64,000 bases of DNA, taken from NCBI RefSeq assembly GCF_002943565.1, contig NZ_PJCH01000015.1:744001-808000 (forward strand), given 5' to 3'. The notes beneath the pieces were generated by a model, which searched no databases, was not told the DNA's origin, and worked only from the letters and a program-made list of their open reading frames with translations. The position numbers and the translations under genes are program-made. The stretch is from Hyphococcus luteus (GTDB lineage Bacteria > Pseudomonadota > Alphaproteobacteria > Caulobacterales > Parvularculaceae). Every line of letters begins with the position of its first letter. Position 1 is the stretch's first letter. Below are positions 35,872-43,996 of this stretch, in pieces.

Positions 35872-37698
35872 ATGTGCGGGATTATCGGCGTTTTAGGCAA
35901 TGAAGAGGCGGTTCCCCGGATCATGGCCGGGCTGAAACGGCTTGAATATCGCGGCTATGATTCCGCCGGCGTCGCCACTGTCCATGACGGCCGGCTCGAC
36001 CGGCGGCGCGCGCCGGGCAAGCTCGTCAATCTCGACGCCGTCCTTGAAACCGCCCCCCTGCCCGGCGCGGCGGGCATCGGCCATACCCGCTGGGCGACCC
36101 ATGGCGCGCCGAACGAGACCAACGCCCACCCCCATGCAACCTACCGCGCGGCGGTCGTCCATAACGGCATTATCGAGAATTTCGCCGAGCTGCGCCGCGA
36201 ACTGGAAGAAAAAGGCGCGGTCTTCGAATCCGAGACCGATGCGGAAGTCTGTCCGCAGCTCATCACCTATTATCTCGAAAACGAAAATCTGACGCCCGCT
36301 GAAGCCTTCAAGAAGGCCATCGGCCGGATGCGCGGCGCTTTCGCTTTCGCGGCGATTTTCTCCGGCGAGGAAGATCTGATGATCTGCGGGCGCAAAGGCA
36401 GCCCGCTGGCCATCGGGCGCGGCGACGGCGAAATGTTCATCGGTTCGGACGCCTATGCGCTGGCGCCCTTCACCAACCGCATCACCTATCTCGAAGAAGG
36501 CGACTGGGCGGTGCTGACGCGCGACTCCATCGACATCCGCGACGAGTCCGGCGCAAAGGTGACGCGCGCCGAAAAAATCTCCAGCGCCAGTCAGGGCCTC
36601 GTCGACAAAGAGGGTCACCGCCATTTCATGGCGAAGGAGATTCACGAACAGCCGGAAGTCATCGCCCACACGATTTCGCGCTATGTGGATCCGGCGGAAA
36701 TGACCGTGCGCCTGCCGAAAGGCGCGTTCGATTTCAAAAAGCTCGACCGGCTGACGATTTCCGCCTGCGGCACCGCCTATTATGCGGGGCTCGTTTCGAA
36801 ATACTGGTTCGAAAAATGGGCGCGCCTGCCCATCGAAATCGACGTCGCGTCGGAGCTGCGTTATCGCGACGTCCCGTGGACGAAAAACGGCGGCGCGCTT
36901 TTCATCTCGCAATCGGGCGAAACCGCAGACACGCTCGCGGCCTTGCGCGAAGCGTGCGCCAACGGTCAGCAGATCGCTGCGGTCGTCAATGTCGCCGAAA
37001 GCTCGATCGCGCGCGAGGCGGATGTGATCTTTCCCATGACGGCGGGACCGGAAATCGGCGTCGCCTCGACCAAGGCCTTCACCTGCCAGCTTGTCTCGCT
37101 CGCCTGCATCGCCATTGCGGCGGGACGCGAACGCGGAACCCTTTCCGCCGAAGAGGAAAAAGAGCTTGTCGGCGGGCTTCTGGAAATTCCCCGCCTTGTC
37201 GCCGAGGCGCTGAAGCAAAGCGACAAGATCGAAGCCATCGCCCGCGACATCGCCAAGGCGACGGGCGTTTTTTATATCGGCCGCGGCGTTTCCTACCCCA
37301 TGGCGCTCGAAGGCGCGCTGAAACTGAAAGAGATTTCCTATATCCACGCCGAAGGCTACGCCGCCGGCGAGCTGAAGCACGGACCCATCGCCCTCATCGA
37401 CGAAAACCTGCCGATCGCCGTGATCGCGCCGATGGATGCGCATTTTGAGAAAACCGTCTCCAACATGCAGGAAGTGATGGCGCGGGACGGCAAGGCGCTG
37501 CTCATTTCCTGCAAGGACGGCATCGCCGCGGCCGGCGCCAGGGCGTGGGCGAGCATCGAAACGCCGAAAACCCACCCGATGCTGGCGCCGGTCGTCTATG
37601 CGGTTCCTGTGCAGCTCCTCGCCTATTTCACGGCGACGACCAAAGGCACCGATGTGGACCAGCCGCGCAATCTCGCAAAATCGGTGACGGTTGAGTAA
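35872..37698 (+). CDS. glmS: Glutamine-fructose-6-phosphate aminotransferase
   Basis: A 608-residue enzyme making glucosamine 6-phosphate, the first step to UDP-GlcNAc. The Ntn glutaminase domain begins MCGIIGVLG with the catalytic Cys2, followed by HTRWATHGAPNETNAHPH. Two SIS domains follow (SACGTAYYAGLVSKYW; SQSGETADTLAALREA; STKAFTCQLVSL), and the C-terminus ends QPRNLAKSVTVE with the catalytic Lys. GC-rich inverted repeats lie in the 236-base leader, but no glmS ribozyme core is visible. Confidence 0.97.
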   Translation: MCGIIGVLGNEEAVPRIMAGLKRLEYRGYDSAGVATVHDGRLDRRRAPGKLVNLDAVLETAPLPGAAGIGHTRWATHGAPNETNAHPHATYRAAVVHNGIIENFAELRRELEEKGAVFESETDAEVCPQLITYYLENENLTPAEAFKKAIGRMRGAFAFAAIFSGEEDLMICGRKGSPLAIGRGDGEMFIGSDAYALAPFTNRITYLEEGDWAVLTRDSIDIRDESGAKVTRAEKISSASQGLVDKEGHRHFMAKEIHEQPEVIAHTISRYVDPAEMTVRLPKGAFDFKKLDRLTISACGTAYYAGLVSKYWFEKWARLPIEIDVASELRYRDVPWTKNGGALFISQSGETADTLAALREACANGQQIAAVVNVAESSIAREADVIFPMTAGPEIGVASTKAFTCQLVSLACIAIAAGRERGTLSAEEEKELVGGLLEIPRLVAEALKQSDKIEAIARDIAKATGVFYIGRGVSYPMALEGALKLKEISYIHAEGYAAGELKHGPIALIDENLPIAVIAPMDAHFEKTVSNMQEVMARDGKALLISCKDGIAAAGARAWASIETPKTHPMLAPVVYAVPVQLLAYFTATTKGTDVDQPRNLAKSVTVE

Positions 37699-37761
37699 GC
37701 CGCGCGAGTGCGCGAGGATCGGCGCCCTGATCGATTCGCGCGGGAGCCCCTTGCACAGCCC

Positions 37762-38601
37762 ATGACGATGACAAGCGATATTGGCGAGGACATTGCCGGC
37801 GCCGTCGCCGCGCGCCTCAGGCGCGATGAAGACGCTTTGCGAGGCGCCTGGGAAAGCGCCCCGGCGGGCGTCGCCCGTCACGTCATGATCGACAATCTTC
37901 TCGAACCCGGTCTCACCATGCGCATCTATCGCGCCTTCCCGCCGGAAAGCGAAGACTGGCGCCGGCTCGACAGTTTCCGCGAGCGCAAAAAGACTTTCGC
38001 CAAGCTCGACCGGATCGATCCGCTTATCGGCGCGGCGACCGACGCTTTTCAACAGCCAGACGTGGTCGCCGCCGTCGCTGCCATCACCGGCATGCGCGAT
38101 CTTGAGCCCGATCCGAGCCTTTACGCCGGCGGCGTTTCGAAAATGGACCGGGGCGATTTCTTGAACCCGCATATCGACAACTCTCACAATGCGGACCGCA
38201 CGCGCTATCGCCGTCTGAACCTGCTTTTCTATGTGAGCCCCGACTGGCGCGCCGAGCATGGCGGCAATCTGGAGCTCTGGGACAGCCATGTGAAAACCCC
38301 GCTCGAAATCCCTTCCCTGTTCAACCGGCTCGTCATCATGGAGACGGACAGAACCTCCTGGCATTCAGTGAACCCGGTCGTCGCGGACGCGGCGCGCTGC
38401 TGCGTCAGCAACTATTATTTTAGCGCCGCTTCGCCCGACGGCGCCGATTATTATCACGTCACCTCTTTCATGGGCCGGCCCGAGCAGCCCTTTTTGCGTT
38501 TCGTTAACGCCGCGGACAATATGCTGCGCCAGCAAATCGCATCGCGTTTGAAGATTTCCCGCGGCAAGAAACTGCGCCGCCTGCCGGAGAACGCCTCATG
38601 A
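37762..38601 (+). CDS. 2-oxoglutarate/Fe(II)-dependent oxygenase
   Basis: A 279-residue prolyl-4-hydroxylase-like dioxygenase. The metal triad is NPHIDNSHN (His-x-Asp) and SWHSVNPV (distal His), and RCCVSNYYF holds the Arg that binds 2-oxoglutarate. The start MTMTSDIG (37762) is preferred to an in-frame start 54 bases upstream because similar proteins begin near it. The stop overlaps the galE start (ATGA), so the two are translated together. The setting between glmS and galE hints at modification of a sugar, glycan or glycan-carrying protein; the substrate is not known. Confidence 0.85.
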   Translation: MTMTSDIGEDIAGAVAARLRRDEDALRGAWESAPAGVARHVMIDNLLEPGLTMRIYRAFPPESEDWRRLDSFRERKKTFAKLDRIDPLIGAATDAFQQPDVVAAVAAITGMRDLEPDPSLYAGGVSKMDRGDFLNPHIDNSHNADRTRYRRLNLLFYVSPDWRAEHGGNLELWDSHVKTPLEIPSLFNRLVIMETDRTSWHSVNPVVADAARCCVSNYYFSAASPDGADYYHVTSFMGRPEQPFLRFVNAADNMLRQQIASRLKISRGKKLRRLPENAS

Positions 38602-39632
38602 GTTCGCGCATCGTGGTCGCCGGCGGCGCCGGTTACATCGGCAGCCATGTCTCGGTCGAACTGTTGTCGCGCGGCGACGCGCTCCTCATCATCGACGACT
38701 TTTCAAACTCCCATCCGGAAGCCGTGGAGCGCATTCGCGAGCTCGCCACAGGCGATGTCGACCTTTTGAAAGCCGACATGGCCGACGAGGCCCAGCGCGA
38801 CATGATCGTCAAGGCCGTCAGAGCCTTCAAGCCCGACGGCGCCGTTCATCTCGCCGGCCTCAAAGCCGTCGGCGAATCCGTCGCCGAGCCGGCGCGCTAT
38901 TACCGCGTCAATCTCGGCTCGGCGCTGACGCTGATCGATGCGCTCAAAGCGGCGGATGCAAAAACCATTGTCTTTTCCTCCTCCGCCACCGTTTATGGCG
39001 AAACCAACGCCAATCCGGTGGATGAAAACGCCGCGACCGGCCCCGCCAACCCTTACGGGCGCACGAAGTTTTTCATCGAGGAAATGCTGAAAGACATCGC
39101 CCGTTCCGATCCCGACTGGCGCGTCGTCAATTTGCGCTATTTCAACCCCGTCGGCGCGCACCCCTCGGGCCGCATCGGCGAAGACCCTAACGGCGTTCCC
39201 AACAACCTGTTTCCCTTCATCGCGCAGGTTGCGGTCGGCAAACGCGAGAAACTGTCGGTGTTCGGCGGCGATTATCCGACCCGGGACGGAACCGGCGTGC
39301 GCGATTACATCCATGTCACGGATCTCGCAAAAGGCCATGCGGCTGCGCTCAATTATCTGGCGACATGCGCAGAAGGCTGCGCGCTCGACGTCAATCTCGG
39401 CACGGGAACCGGCTATTCCGTGCTGGAAGCCATCAACGCCTTCAAACGCGCCTCAAACCGCGACATTCCTTACGCCATCGCGCCGCGGCGCGACGGCGAC
39501 ATCGCCGAAATCTACGCCAATCCGGAACGCGCAAAAAAGCTGCTCGGCTGGCGGGCGGAAAAAACGCTGGACGAAATGTGCGCCGATCACTGGCGCTGGC
39601 AAAGCCAGAATCCGGACGGCTACACGTCTTGA
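38598..39632 (+). CDS. galE: UDP-glucose 4-epimerase
   Basis: A 344-residue extended SDR interconverting UDP-glucose and UDP-galactose (or the N-acetyl forms). Seen: VAGGAGYIGSHVSVELL (NAD loop), VFSSSATVYGETN, the catalytic YGRTKFFIEEML (YxxxK) and LRYFNPVGAHPSGRIGEDP. Its length is standard. It is translationally coupled to the 2OG oxygenase. Confidence 0.95.
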   Translation: MSSRIVVAGGAGYIGSHVSVELLSRGDALLIIDDFSNSHPEAVERIRELATGDVDLLKADMADEAQRDMIVKAVRAFKPDGAVHLAGLKAVGESVAEPARYYRVNLGSALTLIDALKAADAKTIVFSSSATVYGETNANPVDENAATGPANPYGRTKFFIEEMLKDIARSDPDWRVVNLRYFNPVGAHPSGRIGEDPNGVPNNLFPFIAQVAVGKREKLSVFGGDYPTRDGTGVRDYIHVTDLAKGHAAALNYLATCAEGCALDVNLGTGTGYSVLEAINAFKRASNRDIPYAIAPRRDGDIAEIYANPERAKKLLGWRAEKTLDEMCADHWRWQSQNPDGYTS

Positions 39633-39636
39633 CCGC

Positions 39637-40605
39637 TCAGGCCGCGTGCTCGGCGAACTGTCCGTATTTGCGGTAGCGCACCATATAGCTCGGCAGGATC
39701 GCCTCAAGCGTGTCCGGCTCGACCCCGAGATCGGCGAGGACGCCCACATCGCCGCTCGCATCGACCACATTATCTTTCTTCAACAGCCTCACCTGATCGC
39801 GCGTGATCGGCGGCTCCACGAAAGGCAGCACGCCGGCGATCTCGCCGCCAAGCCCCATCAAAGACGCTGCGGGAAACGGCACGGGCAAAAGAATGCGGCG
39901 CAAGCCCGTTTCCGCCAGCATCAACTCCATCAGCTCACGGAACGTATAAATGCGCGGCCCGCCGATCTCGTAGGTTTTGCCCTTGGCGTCGGCGCGCTCC
40001 AGCGCGGCGCAGACTGCGTCCGCCGCATCGTCCACATAGATGGGCTGGAATTTCGTCTTGCCGCCGCCGATCAGCGGCAGCGCCGGCGACAGACTCGCCA
40101 TGGTTGCGAACTTGTTGAAGAACTCATCCTCCTGACCGAAGATGATGGAGGGGCGGATGATCGTCGCGCCCGGCACGGCCTCGCGAACGGCGCGCTCGGC
40201 TTCCGCCTTGGTGCGAGCGTATTGGCTTTCGCTCTCAGGATCGGCGCCGATGGCGGAGACATGAACGAGATTTTCAATCCCCGCTTCCGCCGCGAGCCGC
40301 GCCACCGTCGCCGCGCCGCCGGCCTGAACCGTATCGAAACGCTGCGACCCGGATTGATATAAAAGCCCGACGAGATTGACGACGGCGTCGGCGCCGGCAA
40401 GCGCATCGGCCACCGACGGCGCGTGGCGGACATTGCACTGTTTGAGCTGGATCTGACCGACCGCGCCCATGGGCCTGAGGAACCCCGCGTGATGCGGCCG
40501 GCGCACGGCGACCCGCACGCGCCAGCCGCGCTTGGCAAGCTCGCGCACCACATTACGCCCCAAAAAGCCCGATCCGCCAAAAACGACCGCCAGTTTTCCC
40601 GTCAC
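39637..40605 (-). CDS. Complex I NDUFA9-like SDR
   Basis: About 322 residues from a GTG at 40605 (GGAGG nine bases upstream); a frame from 40665 would add an Arg-rich extension before the conserved start TGKLAVVFGGSGFLGRNVVREL. It is an atypical SDR with the loop GGSGFLGRN, the conserved AVVNLVGLLYQSG and NLVHVSAIGADPESESQYARTKAEAE (shown in part). This matches the NDUFA9/39-kDa subunit family associated with respiratory complex I and quinone metabolism. No nuo genes are nearby. Convergent with galE, four bases between stops. Confidence 0.87.
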   Translation of the reverse strand: MTGKLAVVFGGSGFLGRNVVRELAKRGWRVRVAVRRPHHAGFLRPMGAVGQIQLKQCNVRHAPSVADALAGADAVVNLVGLLYQSGSQRFDTVQAGGAATVARLAAEAGIENLVHVSAIGADPESESQYARTKAEAERAVREAVPGATIIRPSIIFGQEDEFFNKFATMASLSPALPLIGGGKTKFQPIYVDDAADAVCAALERADAKGKTYEIGGPRIYTFRELMELMLAETGLRRILLPVPFPAASLMGLGGEIAGVLPFVEPPITRDQVRLLKKDNVVDASGDVGVLADLGVEPDTLEAILPSYMVRYRKYGQFAEHAA

Positions 40606-41043
40606 GTTCCGTCGCCTCCGCCGCGCCGCGCGCGGCCTTTCCATCGCCTGATGCAAGACCCGCAAATCCGGGCCGATTTCAAGCTCAGGGACCTATCCGA
40701 ATTCCGCGCCGGGGACAATCGTCCCGAACGCCGCGGGGCCGCCAGAACCGGCCTGGCGCTTGCCTTCCGGGGCGGACGCGCCGGAAAAACGGCTTGCAGC
40801 GAGAGAGCCGCCGCGTTGGGGCGCCTTGGCGGCCCTCTCACCCGGGTCCTGGAGCCGCCGTCCGCCAAACGCGGGAGACCTCCTCCCGCGCGGGGGCCCC
40901 GCCCGCCAGATCGCGCCCCTCTCCTCTCCCAGTCCGGTTCGGGGCGCCGCCGCCTTTCCGGGACGCCTCAGCCCCACGGCCCCGCCAGCCAAACACAATT
41001 GACAGCCAAGGCGCGCATCCCGTAAACGAGCCGTCCTTCACCT
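40606..41043. other. GC-rich spacer before tRNA-Leu
   Basis: No supported gene in about 440 bases. Overlapping frames exist on both strands but are Arg/Pro/Gly-rich with no motifs. A small dyad GGGAC-AATC-GTCCC lies near 40711-40725. Confidence 0.5.
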
Positions 41044-41130
<87 letters not shown>

Positions 41131-41156
41131 TCTGCACTTTTCTGACGTTTGCGGAC

Positions 41157-41185
41157 CGGCGCTGAAATTTGTTCAGCGCCGTTTT
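41157..41185 (+). terminator. Rho-independent terminator of tRNA-Leu
   Basis: A perfect 10-bp stem CGGCGCTGAA / TTCAGCGCCG with a 5-base loop and TTTT, 26 bases after the tRNA. Confidence 0.93.
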
Positions 41186-41268
41186 AACGTGCTGAAATGC
41201 TTACGCTTTCAGCCCCCCGCAAACTTCCCCACATTCCCGCAAACATGCGCAGCGCTGGCCGAGCGGTT

Positions 41269-41294
41269 GGTACAAATGGCACATTTGTTGGTAC
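41269..41294. repeat. Inverted repeat with flanking GGTAC direct repeats
   Basis: ACAAATG (41272-41278) pairs with CATTTGT (41282-41288) and GGTAC occurs on each side (41269-41273 and 41290-41294). It lies between tRNA-Leu and the first accessory gene, where integrase binding sites would be expected, but no integrase gene is present. Confidence 0.45.
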
Positions 41295-41333
41295 CTGACC
41301 CAGTTTCGTTAGTCGCCTGTTGAGGCCGTCATG

Positions 41334-41837
41334 CTAGTTCCCGTTAGCGCATTTCACGGTCAGGTCCCAAAGCGCTTTGCCCGACCCGCCATATTTCGGC
41401 TCTAACGGGCCGAGCGAATAATGAACTCGTTTGAGTGCGTTCTCCCCCGCGGTCGTTACATGGCCGGCGCTTCGCATGTCTATCAACCCCTTGCAGCTCG
41501 CTTCAATCTCATTTGACGTTTCATATTTTAGGTGCGCGCATTCATGATAGTAGACATAGCGTGCGACTACATCTGGATAGGGTAGCAAAAACTGAGGATC
41601 AAAAATAATCACGGGTTGGCCGTTTGGCTGATAGGTTGCGTATCCCCAATATCCTCGTGCGTTGCCATTGACGCCTATCACCGGCACAAAGCTGCCGGAA
41701 GCGCGGTGACGCGCATAGCAAGTCAATGTAAGACCTGACTTTTCTACATAAGTTGGCGCGTATTGCGCGAGGCTCGGGACATTTACGGTGAGCGAGCCCA
41801 GAAGACAAAGCGAGCAGGCCAAAACCTTCCAGTTCAT
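41334..41837 (-). CDS. Small secreted protein with HExxH zinc-site motif
   Basis: A 167-residue protein with a signal peptide (ACSLCLLGSLTVNVPSLAQ). The core YYHECAHLKYETSNEIEASC contains HECAH, a gluzincin-type HExxH, with a Glu (in NEIEA) 12 residues further that could be the third zinc ligand, so it may be a small metallopeptidase. Its base composition is clearly less GC-rich than the core genes. GGGGAG precedes the ATG. I do not recognise the family by name. First gene after tRNA-Leu. Confidence 0.7.
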   Translation of the reverse strand: MNWKVLACSLCLLGSLTVNVPSLAQYAPTYVEKSGLTLTCYARHRASGSFVPVIGVNGNARGYWGYATYQPNGQPVIIFDPQFLLPYPDVVARYVYYHECAHLKYETSNEIEASCKGLIDMRSAGHVTTAGENALKRVHYSLGPLEPKYGGSGKALWDLTVKCANGN

Positions 41838-41921
41838 GTATGTCTCCCCAATTGCATATCATAAACTCTACAAGCCTTTACTTACGAGTAGAGGCAGCAA
41901 CTGATGCATGCATAATGTAGA

Positions 41922-42577
41922 CAACCAACGCGGGCCTGCAAAGTTCTGGGACAACATCGCTCAACGCAACGCAGAAAGCCGACAGGCCGGGCGGATGAAG
42001 ATGTTCTGACGAGAACGATCATTCGCCTGGTTTCGAAGTTCGGCCGCTATGGCTATAGACGCATCCACTGGCTGCTCGAACAAGATGGCTGGCGTATCAG
42101 TCTAACCCGGGTGAAACGCATATGGCGGCGTGAGGGGCTCAAAGTTCCGCAAAAGCAACCGAAACGCAGCCGGCTCTGGCTGAATGACGGTTCATACATT
42201 CGGCTTCGGCCGGCAGCGAAGAGCCATGTCTGGAGCTATGACTTTGTGATGGATCGAACCCATGACGGCAGGGCCTTTCGCATGCTGTGCGTCATTGATG
42301 AATACACCCGGGAATGCCTCGCAATCCATGTCCGCCGAAAACTCAACAGTCAGGACGCGCTGTGTATTCTCGGTAAGCTCTTCGTCAGGCATGGGTCGCC
42401 GCAGCACATTCGTTCTAACAATAATGGGCCGGAGCTTATCGCACAGGCTGTGCGGGATTGAATCGGCAAGCTGGCTGTAAAGACGCTCTACATCGAGCCC
42501 GGATCGCCTTGGGAGAACGGCTATTGCGAAAGCTTCAACAGACACGCAACACGCTCTAACTACTTGCAGGCTTAATG
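41922..42577 (+). pseudogene. Decayed IS3-family transposase (orfB-type) remnant
   Basis: Reading in one frame from about 41922 gives CKVLGQHRSTQRRKP, then GRYGYRRIHWLLEQ, RREGLKVPQKQPKR, VWSYDFVMDRTHDGR and YIEPGSPWENGYCESFN, the conserved string of IS3 (IS407-like) orfB integrases. Decay is clear: no orfA or N-terminus, the second catalytic Asp of HIRSDNGPEF is lost (HIRSNNNGPEL, with an extra codon), a TGA replaces the usual Trp codon at 42462-42464, and the reading ends abruptly after ESFN where the permease gene begins. Terminal inverted repeats are not seen. It marks a past insertion or deletion at the cluster border. Confidence 0.9.
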
Positions 42578-43941
42578 CGACGCAACTCCCGTATGCGGAA
42601 TGCGAACGCCACAGCCAGGACGCCAAGCAGAACTGACCATTCCGGCGGCCAGCGCCAACCGGCCGCCGCCGACTGCTGCACCAGAGACAAAACGACGAGA
42701 TATGCTGAAAAGAAAGCGCCGGCCAGGATCATCAGCCTGCCGCCCGGCGCAACAAAGGGCGGCAATGCGTCCGCCCCAATTCGTTGGGCGCGCGCCTTCA
42801 ACAACCCCAATGTGACCAACAGGTACATTCCCGCGAGCAATGTCGAGGTCATGTTCACAACCGGCAAGAGGAAGCCTTGTCCGAGAAACAACCCCGCGAT
42901 GCTAATCAGAGACACCGCTGCAATCGCAGCGACCGGCGACTGTGCGGTTGAATGCAATCGGGATAAATCCGGATGGAACAGGCCCCGCTGTCCCATCGCG
43001 TAAAGAGCGCGCGTCGCGGCGAAGAAAAGCGCATTCCAGACCGCCAACAAGCCGCCAATACCCGCGACAAGCACGAAATTTCCCGCCAATGGAGATGAGA
43101 AAGCGTTCTCAAAGGCGGCGGCGATCGGAAGTTCAAACTCTTCAAGGCGTCCGGACGGCAGCACCATTCCAACGGCTAAAATGACGAAGCTATAAAAAAG
43201 CAGGGAAAAGAAGATGCAGGCGTTGATTACATGCCCGATCTTTTTCTTGTCGCTCTTATTCGCCAACTCTCCCAAAGCCTGGGGGATCGTGCTGAAACCG
43301 CCGAAAAAATACGGCGTCGTAGCCAGCACGCCGAGAACGCCGCCCCAGCCCCAGCCCCAATCGGTTTTTTTGATAAACGGCTGGAGATTTTCAACCGACC
43401 CAAAAAGCAACCCTGCGATGACCAACAGGCAGGCCGCAGCAATAAGCGTGTACGTCGCAATATCCTGAAACGCCGTCGCCCATTTCACGCCGCGATAATT
43501 CACATACGCAATCAGACCGGCGCAAACCATGCCGACGCCAACGCTGCCGGCGTGAACTTCATTTCCCAATACGGTGTAAAGCAGCGGGCCTTTGAGCCCC
43601 GGAACCAGCTCATTCGCAAGCCAGCCGACTGAAACGCCAAAAAAGACGCAATTAATGAGATAAATGACAACGAGAGAAACGCCCGCAGCATAGGCCGCGT
43701 TATCCCCGAAAATTTTCTGCGCGTAGACGATTTCGCCGCCGGTCTGCGGCATGATCCCGCCCAACTCGCCATAACAGAGCGCGATCGGGATCATGCAGGC
43801 GGCGCCGATCGCGAACGCCAGGATGGCGCCAATCGGTCCTGCATTGATCATAGCGTCGCCCAGCACGATCAGCCAGGCGACGCCGACAATCGTTCCCACG
43901 CCAAGCGAGAATAATTGGCGCAGCGTTACTGTATGTTGCAA
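42556..43941 (-). CDS. APC-superfamily amino-acid/amine permease
   Basis: A 461-residue transporter with about 12 membrane helices. The N-terminal GVGTIVGVAWLIVLGDAMINAGP and CYGELGGIMPQTGGEIVYA (consensus region for substrate binding in APC carriers) are evident. It would bring an amino acid or amine through the inner membrane. It is the last gene of the hyuA-hyuB-TonB receptor-permease series, 55 bases after the receptor with a GC-rich hairpin between. Its 3' end overlaps the IS remnant by a few bases. Confidence 0.9.
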   Translation of the reverse strand: MQHTVTLRQLFSLGVGTIVGVAWLIVLGDAMINAGPIGAILAFAIGAACMIPIALCYGELGGIMPQTGGEIVYAQKIFGDNAAYAAGVSLVVIYLINCVFFGVSVGWLANELVPGLKGPLLYTVLGNEVHAGSVGVGMVCAGLIAYVNYRGVKWATAFQDIATYTLIAAACLLVIAGLLFGSVENLQPFIKKTDWGWGWGGVLGVLATTPYFFGGFSTIPQALGELANKSDKKKIGHVINACIFFSLLFYSFVILAVGMVLPSGRLEEFELPIAAAFENAFSSPLAGNFVLVAGIGGLLAVWNALFFAATRALYAMGQRGLFHPDLSRLHSTAQSPVAAIAAVSLISIAGLFLGQGFLLPVVNMTSTLLAGMYLLVTLGLLKARAQRIGADALPPFVAPGGRLMILAGAFFSAYLVVLSLVQQSAAAGWRWPPEWSVLLGVLAVAFAFRIRELRRIKPASS

Positions 43942-43958
43942 AATCTTTCCGTTTCTTC

Positions 43959-43988
43959 TCCGCGCAGCCCATTAGAGAGCTGCGCGGA
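43959..43988 (-). terminator. Hairpin between TonB receptor and permease genes
   Basis: A perfect 10-bp stem TCCGCGCAGC / GCTGCGCGGA with a 10-base loop. No T-run follows on the minus strand, so it may attenuate or stabilise the message rather than stop it fully, leaving less permease than receptor. Confidence 0.5.
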
Positions 43989-43996
43989 AAGCGCTG

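Noticed and set aside
35893-38364. 823-codon open frame antisense to glmS and the 2OG oxygenase
   Set aside because: It is a mirror frame created by high GC at third positions; glmS on the other strand is certain and the antisense translation has no family motifs.
40606-41043. Overlapping 80-200 codon ORFs on both strands before tRNA-Leu
   Set aside because: They are low-complexity Arg/Pro/Gly/Ala readings of very GC-rich DNA with no preference for one frame.
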